Shown in pieces: positions 37,809 to 48,138 of a DNA stretch of 64,000 bases; the stretch's first letter is position 1, and every line of letters begins with the position of its first letter. Made by a program: the position numbers and the translations under genes. The notes beneath the pieces were generated by a model. It saw nothing but the letters and a program-made list of their open reading frames with translations, ran no database searches and had not been told where the DNA came from. The stretch spans positions 1-64,000 of the forward strand of contig JAJSSI010000088.1 in NCBI GenBank assembly GCA_031841125.1. Reading direction: 5' to 3'. Source of the DNA: Acanthococcus lagerstroemiae. Its lineage: Eukaryota; Arthropoda; Insecta; Hemiptera; Eriococcidae.

Positions 37809-39308
37809 TGACGTAAATTCACGATGATGTGCTGGGGCTTAGACCTGTGGGGAGATTACGTCAATCTGAAAGGGGGAAGGTGACGCTACTTTAACGCTGT
37901 GGAAGTCGAAAACTAGATATTCTCCGAAATTAGTAAACGTTCAAATTTGATTCAAAATCCATGGTAAGCATGAGCGATAACGTTCTTTTTACACCAGTTC
38001 AACTACTCAACTCAATTTCGCAATAAGCAGTAACGCAGCCGAATAAAAATTCATAACTAGAAAAAATATATATATATATATTTTTATTTATTTATTTTTA
38101 TTCTATAAGAATCCAAATTAAAAATCTTCAGTCTGTCTCTGAGCTGGCTGATTCACCTAACGGGAAACAGAATAACAAAAACATTGTTCCCGTCAGTTTC
38201 AATAAGAAATGTGAGTTGAAAATTAAAAAACACTGTAAAACATAGGAACGCTGTCAAAGTTCAGTGGCTGCTGAATTCTCAAAATAATCGAGGATATTAC
38301 GAGTCCTTAAATTATTTTCCAAAGTGTCATGCTACCGAAGAAATGTAAAGAAATTAAAACTAATTTTCGGATCGTGCAGCTACTCAGTACTGTCTCATTT
38401 AACAAGCATATCTAGACCACTAGAGAAAGTATTACTACTTTTGGTCAGCTTTGTAACACAAATAGACATTTCTGTAATGCCAAGAATACGTATATTTCCG
38501 AATATAGAGAACAGTACCAAGATCAAAATGTAGGCCTAATGAGACGAGGCATAACACGAAATTTCTATTGAAATGTTGATGTCTAAAAATTAGATCTCCA
38601 AAATAAGATCAACATCAAATTACAACAGAGGTCGCTCAAAATCTAAGACGCCACATCTAGCCTAACTGTAATTTCGTATTCTAAATCGACGAACTATTCT
38701 GAAGTTCCTTATCGACCGTTTAGGTGCTCAAAATAGAATTTCAAAATTGATAAACTATTATTGGAACCGATGATCGCAAACATTTTGACCATCATAAATC
38801 TGATCTTCCCTGAAGCTCGTATAATTCTACAGGCTCATGAAATCACGAACGATCTCACGTAAAGAGCCTAAAATTCTGCCATGAATAAACTATACAAGAA
38901 GTTCTTCAAACTCACTGAATCGTCCATGACGACGTCGGCATTTGCTTCGGTCATCCTTTTCGGAAATCTTCAATGTTATAGTGGTAAAAGAAATAATTTA
39001 ACAATTCCAGATGATTATAAAATTTTAAATTGCTTCGATATAACGTTAATACAAGCTTTTCAGAGAGGCTTGAAAATTGGAAAGCGTAATAGTTCGTCGA
39101 TTATAAAGAGGCCAGCAATTTTTAAGCTCTCAAATTTCTGACTTGAAAAGTCGAGGAATACTTGGTTTCTAATTTGGCGGCAACTTCTCAAAAATGTAGG
39201 CTAGAAGATGCCGGTTCTGTTTGAATCGTATTATCTGTGATTCAGGTTTTAACTCTGTGACGTCAGAATATCCACAGAGTTAAAGTCGAAAACGTACAGT
39301 TTTTGACA
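37809..39308 (-). repeat. 3' LTR of the BEL/Pao element
   Basis: 1500 bp, starting TGTCAAAAACTG and ending CGTCA in element orientation. It contains a TA microsatellite and an adjacent TTTA-rich run (38068-38100). Its short open frames are repeated unchanged in the other LTR and are not genes. Confidence 0.9.
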
Positions 39309-39312
39309 CTGA

Positions 39313-39327
39313 CCCCCCCCCCCTTTT
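39313..39327 (-). other. Polypurine tract
   Basis: Element strand AAAA followed by eleven G, four bases before the 3' LTR. This is the expected site for priming plus-strand DNA. Confidence 0.75.
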
Positions 39328-39426
39328 CACCACCAACCCAAAGGACCGGTGGTCAGGGCTAGGGGTCAGCACTCTGGGAACACTAAACAGGGGAGAAAAA
39401 AGTTACCTTTCCAGTAGGGCAAACAA

Positions 39427-42400
39427 TCAATGCTTCATAGCTTTGCTAGTCGATGGAGCCGGATCTTCATGTCGGTTAGTTGGTAGTTCCAAAGGAAACA
39501 ACTGGTTTACTGTTCTAATAATGGTGCGGCCGCCCGAGCGAATATGAGCTAGGGCCTGCCGTTTGTCTACGCTAATTATAACACCATACTTCCACTCAGC
39601 CCTTGGAGCACTAGGCTCCTTGACTAAGACAACTTCTCCTTTACGAGGAGTAAAGGCTTTAGAACCTTTCTTTGGTGTATGTCTAGAACTATGCCTTTCT
39701 CGTAAAGAGAGAAGGTAGAGACTTCGAAATGCGACCCAAAATGCTTCCACTACACCTAAAGTTTGTCCCCAGGCACTCAGTAGAGTCTCCGAAGTAGATG
39801 GGAGACGCACCGTGGAAACTTCTAGATTGGTGTTCGTGTTGACAGTACGCAGTCTCAGAAAGTTATTTGGAGTAAGAGGTGAAAGAACTTCCTCAGAAAC
39901 ATAAGTAAGTGGTCTACTATTCACTGTGTCCTCTATGTGGCAAAGAGCAGTGTTGAGCTGAACGTAATCTAATAACACATTGCCATAGGACTTCTTTAAA
40001 CTGAGCTTGACTAATGCGACAAGACGTTCATAAGCTCCACCATACCACGGGGCATATTGCGGAATAAAATTCCATTGAATATTATTCGAAGTAATAAAAT
40101 TATCCAGACGATAGTCGGATATCTTACAACGTTTCCCAACTAATGGTTGCACAAATACAAAATTAGAGGCATTATCAGAAATTATAAACTTTGGAACTCC
40201 TCGACGACTCACAAATCTTGTAAGCGCCATAAGGAATTCCTCAGCAGATAGATTTCGGACTAGCTCTAGGTGTATTGCGCGCGTCACTAGACAAGTGAAT
40301 AATGCTACCCACACCTTTGTGGGGTCAAAATTTGCACTCTGAACTATGAAAGAAGATCCAGTTTGCACTAGGTCAACTTTCCTGCCTTCCACTTTAATCC
40401 TGAGAGGACCTAAGTAGTCCAGGCCAGTGTGTAGAAAAGGTGACACTTCAGCTACCCTCACCAAAGGTAATGGTGGCATTGGAGGAAGTTGGAAACTACC
40501 GCCTGTCCATCTGTTGCAGGTAACACACTTGTGGATCACGGACTTTACTGTCATTCGACCTTTGATGATCCAAAACCGCTCTCGAACCTTTGCTAACAAA
40601 TGACTACAACCAATGTGATGATTCTCAATATGCAATTTTCGTATATAGATACGAGTGAGCGGACTGTGTCTAGGCAACAGGATAGGATGAATCGTATCCC
40701 ATGGGAACGAAACATTCTGAAGACGCCCTTTACACCGAATGAGTCCAGAATCATCTAAAAATAACTCTAACTGAAAGTTAGGTTGAACTCCCTGTCGTAG
40801 TTTAGCATACTCCAAACCACAATACTTTTGTTGAATTTCCGCAATCAACAAACGTTCTGCTCTTCTGAACTCTTCCAAAGATGTTGCACGTTCTTCTACT
40901 TTGGTCCTTTTGAAACAGAAACTTATGACCGTTTTGAATACTCGCACATAAGAGTTCCAAGAACTGAAACGTTTTTCTAATAGATCTGTCAAAAAACCCT
41001 TATATTTGGGATTACTAATGGCGAGAGTGACTGTCGAGAATACTTCAGTGGTAACAGGCATGGCGGGCCACAGCTTTTCATGGGGAAGCCAAGTAGGTCC
41101 GTGCCACCAAAGTTCGTTACCCTCTAAAAGTGCTGCTTTAGAGCCACGAGTGGCGATATCAGCAGGATTCGAATCAGTAGGTACATGTCGAAATATTAGA
41201 TTTGGGGCCTTTCGAATTTCAGAAATTCGATTCTGAACAAATATAGGTTGTATCGCACTGGAATTCAGCCACTGCAGAACAGTTGTGGCGTCAGTCCATA
41301 ACACCGTTTTCTCTATCCTGACATCTAAATGAGATGTTAGATAAGACGCCATCCTTTTCCCAATCAACACTGCTAAAAGCTCTAAGCGAGGTATACTCAA
41401 CTCTTTGATAGGTGCAGTTCTAGCCTTACAAAAAGCTAAAGTTGAAGTACTCTGGCATGTCTGCGAATTTATATAAACCAAATAGGCGCAACATGCATAA
41501 GCTTTCTTTGAGGCATCACAGAAAATATGCAAACTAATTGTTCCTTCTTCGGTGAAGGTCCAATATCGTCGTGGAATATTCACAGAGGATATTTCCTTTG
41601 CCTCTAGGGACAGTTTCATCCACCTTGCCTCCAAATTGGGGGGCAAAGGCGAATCCCAGTTATACTTGTCCTTCCAGCATTGCTGCACAAAAAGTTTCAA
41701 GTCTAAAGTACTGGGTGCAAAATAACCAAGTGGGTCAAATATAGACGCTAAGAATTTCAAGACAAAACGTTTAGTCACTTTAGGAGACTCCATTTGAGAG
41801 TCCAGTTTGACCGTGAGAGAGTCTTGACAACGGTTCCAATTCAATCCCAATATTGAAATGTTCCCATCCGATTTACTACGAATATTTTCTGGGATCATGT
41901 TAACAAAAGTGTGGTCGTTAGAAGCCCAATCACGCAGGTTAAAACTTGCAGAATGGAATCTAGTGGTCAAAGATTCATACAATTGAATAGCAGATGAGGT
42001 GCTTTCAACACTGAGAACCAGGTTGTCAACATAAAAGCGTTTCCTCGCTAGAGAATGCCACTTATTGGCCGGCATTGTCGTTAGCAGTTCCTGAACTACA
42101 ATGTTCAGAAGAAATGGTGAAGAAATCACTCCAAAAGGTACTCTCGCAAAGCGGAAAATTTTTAAGTTCTCCGGAGTAGGCGGAGATGAAGTATCTTTCA
42201 CCCAAAGAAAACGAACTGCATCCCGATCAACTTCGTTAAGACCGACCTGTAAAAATGCTTTCTCAATGTCGGCTGTTATGCCCACAGCATGTAAACGGAA
42301 GTTCAGAATTAGGCCAACCAGATCTTCTAATAAAATAGGACCACGATGTAACAGATCATTTAGACTGCTGCCAGACTTAGTCTTAGCTGAGGCGTCATAA

Positions 42401-42741
42401 ACGATTCGGATCTTATCACCCCTAAGTACTGGGCGATGAGGGAGATAGTGCGTCAGATACTTTGTATCCCGAGGCGCCCATTCAATGATTTGCATAGCCT
42501 CTTGATCCTTGAGTACTTTATCATATTCCGAAAGGAGTTTGAGAGGTGTACGATCTAATAACGATCTCAAACGTGCGATACACATTCGGAAATTGGAAGG
42601 CAAGGTAGGGTTTTCTTGCTTCCAAGGCCACCGTACTACAAACCTACCATCTTCAAAACGTACAGTGTCTCGAAAATTCCTCAAGACTAGATCATCAATG
42701 TCCTCAGACTCAGAGGCTTTAATCCCCAGAGCCTCAAGTGA
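39427..42741 (-). CDS. pol: BEL/Pao reverse transcriptase, RNase H and integrase
   Basis: About 1104 codons, open directly from the TAG that closes Gag-protease and in the same frame; it has no ATG of its own at the front, so it would be made as part of a polyprotein. Numbering from 42684: RT with GITADIEKAF (D139) and catalytic box FYVDNLVLS (218-221 YVDN instead of YVDD); RNase H with CDAS (D390), LELLAVL (E435), WTDA (D464) and NPADI (D509); integrase with an H-H-C-C zinc site (HHIGC, CVTC, near 685-723) and core Asp/Asp/Glu in GLDYLGP (D756), ISDNAS (D837) and GGAYERL (E885); then a C-terminal DUF5641-like segment (GEVVLVKEPSAPRAEWKYG). No other stop or frameshift was seen. Confidence 0.9.
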   Translation of the reverse strand, partial: SLEALGIKASESEDIDDLVLRNFRDTVRFEDGRFVVRWPWKQENPTLPSNFRMCIARLRSLLDRTPLKLLSEYDKVLKDQEAMQIIEWAPRDTKYLTHYLPHRPVLRGDKIRIVYDASAKTKSGSSLNDLLHRGPILLEDLVGLILNFRLHAVGITADIEKAFLQVGLNEVDRDAVRFLWVKDTSSPPTPENLKIFRFARVPFGVISSPFLLNIVVQELLTTMPANKWHSLARKRFYVDNLVLSVESTSSAIQLYESLTTRFHSASFNLRDWASNDHTFVNMIPENIRSKSDGNISILGLNWNRCQDSLTVKLDSQMESPKVTKRFVLKFLASIFDPLGYFAPSTLDLKLFVQQCWKDKYNWDSPLPPNLEARWMKLSLEAKEISSVNIPRRYWTFTEEGTISLHIFCDASKKAYACCAYLVYINSQTCQSTSTLAFCKARTAPIKELSIPRLELLAVLIGKRMASYLTSHLDVRIEKTVLWTDATTVLQWLNSSAIQPIFVQNRISEIRKAPNLIFRHVPTDSNPADIATRGSKAALLEGNELWWHGPTWLPHEKLWPAMPVTTEVFSTVTLAISNPKYKGFLTDLLEKRFSSWNSYVRVFKTVISFCFKRTKVEERATSLEEFRRAERLLIAEIQQKYCGLEYAKLRQGVQPNFQLELFLDDSGLIRCKGRLQNVSFPWDTIHPILLPRHSPLTRIYIRKLHIENHHIGCSHLLAKVRERFWIIKGRMTVKSVIHKCVTCNRWTGGSFQLPPMPPLPLVRVAEVSPFLHTGLDYLGPLRIKVEGRKVDLVQTGSSFIVQSANFDPTKVWVALFTCLVTRAIHLELVRNLSAEEFLMALTRFVSRRGVPKFIISDNASNFVFVQPLVGKRCKISDYRLDNFITSNNIQWNFIPQYAPWYGGAYERLVALVKLSLKKSYGNVLLDYVQLNTALCHIEDTVNSRPLTYVSEEVLSPLTPNNFLRLRTVNTNTNLEVSTVRLPSTSETLLSAWGQTLGVVEAFWVAFRSLYLLSLRERHSSRHTPKKGSKAFTPRKGEVVLVKEPSAPRAEWKYGVIISVDKRQALAHIRSGGRTIIRTVNQLFPLELPTNRHEDPAPSTSKAMKH

Positions 42742-44604
42742 CTATAGATTGGTTAGGAGAGCAGGATCAAATGCTAAGGTCTTTCCAGATTCCACACTCA
42801 GAAGGTCATTGTCTAACTTGACAGAACAAGAAAGAGCAGTATAGAAAGAAGTATTACAACTCAAATCCCGTTTCGAGGTAATTACCTTACCTGAAGGGAC
42901 CCAACCAAAAAATGACTTTAGTAGAACCACTTTACTAGGAAGTTTCTTACACTCACCAACCTCCACAATGTCATGATAAAGATCATTACCGATTAATAGC
43001 TCAATAGGACCCTGATTACACTCAAAAATATCAGGATCAGCGTAGGTAAGATGACTGGGAAGTATACTCATCACTGTATCCACTGAGGGGCAGGATTCTA
43101 CATCCCCAGTAATACAAGGTGTGGTGAGTAATCGAAAGGTTCGACTAGAAGAGTTCTTATTCTGCAAAGTCAACATAACTTCTGCAGATCTAAAAGTGTA
43201 AGAATCTTCTGAGCCAAACCTACATAAGTCTATGTTACTGCGTTTTCCTAATTTCAGTCCTAAACGGCGAACTAAATCGTTATGGACATAGGAATGCAGA
43301 CTTCCTGAGTCAAGTAAACCCCTAACTTGAACTAAACCGACAGCGCTCCGAATATAGCAGGAAAAAGTTTGCAGAAACGTACCTTTCTCCTCTTCCTGCG
43401 ACTTCTTGCCTTTCGTCGCCTTCTTACCCTGCTTGCTTACAGCGTAGGTTACGCATAAAGGCAGCATGTGACCCGACTTCTTACATTTGGGGCACTTCTC
43501 CTTCTTCTTCTTACAATTCTGGGCGCGATGTCCAGAATTCAAACAGAAGAAACACAGTTTCTTTGTTATCACCCGCTGCTTCCGACTAGTCCAGGTCCGG
43601 AATTTCCGACAGTCTTCGGAGGGGTGTGCTTCCTCGCAGAATACACACTCTTCTCCACTCCCGGACTTCTGGCTAGATCTCTTCGGTCCTCCTCCCACCA
43701 GCGTCACTGACTTCTTTGCTGCATGAGCAACTAACGGAGTAGCTTCATCCCCTTTAAGGTACATCGCTACCATCTCGTTGATTTGAACGGTATTTGATAA
43801 CTGGGTCATCAAATCTTCAATGGAAAATGTCCCAGTAGGATCTTTCTCCCACAATGGCCGAATGGTGGCTGTCAGGGTAGTCTCCGAAAATTTACTCAGA
43901 ATCAGGCCTTTCAAAAAACTCTGATTCACTACCACACCTAAATTAGTGAGATTCTTCAAAATTTTCTTAATCGAATCAAAATTGCTTCTTTGCTCTTCGG
44001 CGCTCTTAGCTCTCTTGAGCTCATTGAGCTCAGCGTAATACACATTAACTAGCTGCGCTGGATTTCCAAAACGTTCTTTAAGAACACGCACGGCTTCCAT
44101 ATAGTTTTCGGCCGTTTGGGCATATCCCTCTATGGCCTTCTTCGCCTTGCCCTTTAGACAAGATACCAAATAGGTAAATTTGCTCACAGGGGTGAGATTT
44201 TTACGTAAGTGGATTGAGGCCTCGAACAGCTCCCAGAAAGGGCGCCAGCCTTTTAAATCGCCAGAGTAGCTTGCCAACTTAATGGACGATAGTTTGACAC
44301 CATCCATAACATCAGCAGAAGAGGCATTTGAAGCGACAATGTTCTGTGAGGAAACCGACTCGTTAACCCAAGAAAGAACGGAATCAACGAGCTCAACAGT
44401 CTCGTGAGCTGAAGATATTGTCGACGCAATCTCGTCAAGATCTCTCTGTGCGAGGTTCGAATTAACTTTCTCCGTTCCCTTGACTAACTCGTCAACGAGT
44501 AGGCGCACCTCTTTTACGCCCTCACGCAAGCCGACGAGGTTCTTAATTTTCAGGTCTTCCTTTAAAGATGTAACCCTGGCTACTAGGCGAGACTTCAACA
44601 GCAT
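42742..44604 (-). CDS. gag-pro: BEL/Pao Gag and aspartic protease, ORF ends at amber stop
   Basis: 620 codons from an ATG. A DUF1759-type Gag region covers roughly residues 100-270 (SGDLKGWRPFWELFEASIH). Three zinc-knuckle-like Cys/His clusters follow (C320-C332, CFFCLNSGHRAQNC at 351-364, CPKCKKSGHMLPLC at 371-384). A retropepsin domain (DUF1758 type) has its active site LLDSGS at about 430-435. The ORF ends in TAG (42744-42742), and the same frame continues open into Pol. The frame is also open upstream of the ATG and follows an acceptor-like TTTTTCTTCAG, so a spliced 5' exon is possible. A 9-codon upstream frame (44621-44595) overlaps the start. Confidence 0.9.
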   Translation of the reverse strand: MLLKSRLVARVTSLKEDLKIKNLVGLREGVKEVRLLVDELVKGTEKVNSNLAQRDLDEIASTISSAHETVELVDSVLSWVNESVSSQNIVASNASSADVMDGVKLSSIKLASYSGDLKGWRPFWELFEASIHLRKNLTPVSKFTYLVSCLKGKAKKAIEGYAQTAENYMEAVRVLKERFGNPAQLVNVYYAELNELKRAKSAEEQRSNFDSIKKILKNLTNLGVVVNQSFLKGLILSKFSETTLTATIRPLWEKDPTGTFSIEDLMTQLSNTVQINEMVAMYLKGDEATPLVAHAAKKSVTLVGGGPKRSSQKSGSGEECVFCEEAHPSEDCRKFRTWTSRKQRVITKKLCFFCLNSGHRAQNCKKKKEKCPKCKKSGHMLPLCVTYAVSKQGKKATKGKKSQEEEKGTFLQTFSCYIRSAVGLVQVRGLLDSGSLHSYVHNDLVRRLGLKLGKRSNIDLCRFGSEDSYTFRSAEVMLTLQNKNSSSRTFRLLTTPCITGDVESCPSVDTVMSILPSHLTYADPDIFECNQGPIELLIGNDLYHDIVEVGECKKLPSKVVLLKSFFGWVPSGKVITSKRDLSCNTSFYTALSCSVKLDNDLLSVESGKTLAFDPALLTNL

Positions 44605-46619
44605 AAGCTGGAAGGTTTCATCGTGAGGCTCCTGAAGAAAAATTACAAAACATTTTCAGCTTGGCGTAAAGGAGGATAAGAAGTAGGCGCACGAGATACT
44701 AAATTATCTACAAAGAAAGTGTTTCTCAACATTTTACTTAGCCTACTATGCATGAGTCCCATTTAAAAAATAGAAAAAATAATGGAACACCTAAATAGAG
44801 TGCCTAGCAAGAGAAACGATCGTCATTGGGAAACTAAAAATGGTTAGACTTGATCGAGTGAGGATCCTCATTCTAATTACGAAATAATCTGAATGCAGAT
44901 TCTTCTGACTGATGTGACAGAAAATTTAGTACTGGTACTGTCATTAAATCCAATACCTAGTCGAGCACGACCCGGAAAGGGTCTCATATACCACTGTGTC
45001 TATGGTACGTATTCTTATATCACCATTAACGGAATGCGCCTTGATGGGCGTTACCCTCTAGTGGCATACGCCCGGTTTTCTTCAGATCAAGTTTTATAAC
45101 TCTCGAAATAATCTGAACGAAGTCCCGGAGCTTTAAATAGCTGTGTGGGAAAATCACAAGAAATTCACGCTTAATGACAACAGAGCGTCGCAATTTGTGA
45201 TCAAAATAAACTTCACACCGATGTGTATAGAAGTACGCAAAGTCATATTGGGTTTTAAATCAGTTCCGTTACTAAAATGCGAAAGCTATTTCAAGTAAAA
45301 ACAAATTACTTTACTAAACTTCGCTAACAGAAAGGTTCTCACGTTTACGAAATAAATAAACGATGAGAATTCACCCTCTGGGTGACGATATTCCAAACTT
45401 TTCATGCCTTGAAGACCGTATTAAAGAAGGGAACACGTTCCAGTATAGCCGGAACACCGCTGGAAGGAAGAAAAAATTCCTCCTGCCATACCATTTTCGG
45501 CGCTAAATGGTACCTCAGAATCAGAACATAGGCAGCAACCTCTCATCCAATCCCATACAATGGATACAAGGACGTCAGCCTCATGAATCTAATTCTACTA
45601 ATAACAAAAATTAAGTTCAAATGAACTCTGGTCGTAATGGATTTTCTATAGCCTGTTAGAGTAACTGTCTACCACAGGCTCAAAGAACGTTCAAAAAGAA
45701 ATAAACAATATCACGACAGTGTAATATCATTTTTCACTCGACATTACTGCAACAGTCAGGATAAGCGGGAACTAAATCCAAAAATAAATAAATAATTATA
45801 TACTTGTTCTCACTGACTGCAAATAAAATTCTCTGCTGAAAGCTAGGGCTTTACAAATAATAAAAAGGCTATGTTCCATTTTCCTTCAAGTCCTTAAAAG
45901 CTAGCAAAAAGGAAGAGTGGAGCTGACAATATTTTTAGCTCCACTCTCAAGGACTTTTTTAAAATCAATACTAGTTCGTATGTCACAAATTGATCCGGAT
46001 CATGAACAGAAAATCTCGAAAACTAGGTTATGTAGAATTCGGGCAAAGAAATTTCTGTTTATAAATTCTAAAAATGATCAAGTCTAAAAGTTGAAGTCCA
46101 TCACCGTTTCTTTAACTATACAAAATTGTGACTTTGCGCTTGGTTTTCAATCTTGTCTAAGATAGTTTTGAGAAGAAAGGATAAGGACTTTTCAAAGAGT
46201 GCTTTAAAGGCCTAGTAGGGACCTTTAGGCATAGATTTTTATTTTGCCTCAAAAGACTATTGAACTAAATCGATAAAGGAAACAAAATATGGAACAAATC
46301 TAGATTTCTCTTTCTTTAGAAGAAAGGGAAGACTATGTCCGGTAACTAGATTACCCACAACCAAAATTATTTGGTAAATAACTAATAAATACACGACGCT
46401 GGCGAGGCTGTTGGAGGACCGAAAACTACAGTAGCTTCACTTTTTTTTTTTTTTTAGAGAGAGAGAGAATTTATTAAGCACACAACAGCATTCCTACACG
46501 TTTATACCAAATCATAAATTAAAATAAATTATGATAGTAGGTAACTATAGGCAGTTATACGAGCTTCAGAAATCAGAAGACTAAAAGAATCAAAATTTTG
46601 AGGTCTGATTCATAACCAC
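44605..46619 (-). other. Long 5' leader of the BEL/Pao element
   Basis: About 2 kb between the primer binding site and the Gag ATG, without a coding frame worth calling. It includes a purine run with GAGAGAGAGA near 46460 and a short inverted pair, AGGAAGAGTGGAGCT with AGCTCCACTCTCA (about 45909-45951). A splice acceptor-like pyrimidine tract and CAG lie just before the Gag start, consistent with leader splicing. Confidence 0.5.
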
Positions 46620-46631
46620 GCTCTGCTACCA
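46620..46631 (-). other. Primer binding site, initiator-tRNA-Met-like
   Basis: Two bases after the 5' LTR the element reads TGGTAGCAGAGC. The first 11 bases are complementary to a tRNA 3' end CTCTGCTACCA, that of eukaryotic initiator tRNA-Met. The match breaks at base 12 but resumes in part (TGGTT). Another tRNA with a similar acceptor is possible. Confidence 0.6.
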
Positions 46632-46633
46632 AA

Positions 46634-48133
46634 TGACGTAAATTCACGATGATGTGCTGGGGCTTAGACCTGTGGGGAGATTACGTCAATCTGAAAGGGG
46701 GAAGGTGACGCTACTTTAACGCTGTGGAAGTCGAAAACTAGATATTCTCCGAAATTAGTAAACGTTCAAATTTGATTCAAAATCCATGGTAAGCATGAGC
46801 GATAACGTTCTTTTTACACCAGTTCAACTACTCAACTCAATTTCGCAATAAGCAGTAACGCAGCCGAATAAAAATTCATAACTAGAAAAAATATATATAT
46901 ATATATTTTTATTTATTTATTTTTATTCTATAAGAATCCAAATTAAAAATCTTCAGTCTGTCTCTGAGCTGGCTGATTCACCTAACGGGAAACAGAATAA
47001 CAAAAACATTGTTCCCGTCAGTTTCAATAAGAAATGTGAGTTGAAAATTAAAAAACACTGTAAAACATAGGAACGCTGTCAAAGTTCAGTGGCTGCTGAA
47101 TTCTCAAAATAATCGAGGATATTACGAGTCCTTAAATTATTTTCCAAAGTGTCATGCTACCGAAGAAATGTAAAGAAATTAAAACTAATTTTCGGATCGT
47201 GCAGCTACTCAGTACTGTCTCATTTAACAAGCATATCTAGACCACTAGAGAAAGTATTACTACTTTTGGTCAGCTTTGTAACACAAATAGACATTTCTGT
47301 AATGCCAAGAATACGTATATTTCCGAATATAGAGAACAGTACCAAGATCAAAATGTAGGCCTAATGAGACGAGGCATAACACGAAATTTCTATTGAAATG
47401 TTGATGTCTAAAAATTAGATCTCCAAAATAAGATCAACATCAAATTACAACAGAGGTCGCTCAAAATCTAAGACGCCACATCTAGCCTAACTGTAATTTC
47501 GTATTCTAAATCGACGAACTATTCTGAAGTTCCTTATCGACCGTTTAGGTGCTCAAAATAGAATTTCAAAATTGATAAACTATTATTGGAACCGATGATC
47601 GCAAACATTTTGACCATCATAAATCTGATCTTCCCTGAAGCTCGTATAATTCTACAGGCTCATGAAATCACGAACGATCTCACGTAAAGAGCCTAAAATT
47701 CTGCCATGAATAAACTATACAAGAAGTTCTTCAAACTCACTGAATCGTCCATGACGACGTCGGCATTTGCTTCGGTCATCCTTTTCGGAAATCTTCAATG
47801 TTATAGTGGTAAAAGAAATAATTTAACAATTCCAGATGATTATAAAATTTTAAATTGCTTCGATATAACGTTAATACAAGCTTTTCAGAGAGGCTTGAAA
47901 ATTGGAAAGCGTAATAGTTCGTCGATTATAAAGAGGCCAGCAATTTTTAAGCTCTCAAATTTCTGACTTGAAAAGTCGAGGAATACTTGGTTTCTAATTT
48001 GGCGGCAACTTCTCAAAAATGTAGGCTAGAAGATGCCGGTTCTGTTTGAATCGTATTATCTGTGATTCAGGTTTTAACTCTGTGACGTCAGAATATCCAC
48101 AGAGTTAAAGTCGAAAACGTACAGTTTTTGACA
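46634..48133 (-). repeat. 5' LTR of the BEL/Pao element (promoter-bearing)
   Basis: Same 1500 bp as the copy at 37809, with no length difference and no substitution noticed on reading. In element orientation this is the upstream LTR and would carry the promoter. Confidence 0.9.
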
Positions 48134-48138
48134 CCAAT
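48134..48138. repeat. Target site duplication (right), CCAAT
   Basis: Matches the five bases before the left LTR. Beyond it, AATGCTGCAGGGCTCAGAAT resumes the interrupted module (compare AATGTTGCAGGACCAGGACC near 37562). Confidence 0.9.

Larger units (their letters stand above)
37809..48133 (-). mobile_element. BEL/Pao LTR retrotransposon, 10.3 kb, near intact
   Basis: Bounded by 1500-bp LTRs (TG...CA) in a constant 8825-bp offset, and by a 5-bp target duplication CCAAT on both sides. Coding runs on the minus strand: Gag-aspartic protease, then RT-RNase H-integrase with a C-terminal DUF5641-type domain, the BEL/Pao order. A primer binding site follows the 5' LTR and a G-rich polypurine tract precedes the 3' LTR. 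I found no difference between the LTRs on reading, so insertion is recent. The single obvious defect is an in-frame TAG between the two coding parts. The leader before Gag is unusually long (about 2.0 kb). Confidence 0.95.

Noticed and set aside
38324..39141. 69- and 86-codon frames, repeated at 47149 and 47706
   Set aside because: They lie in the two LTRs, antisense to the element, and are identical only because the LTRs are.
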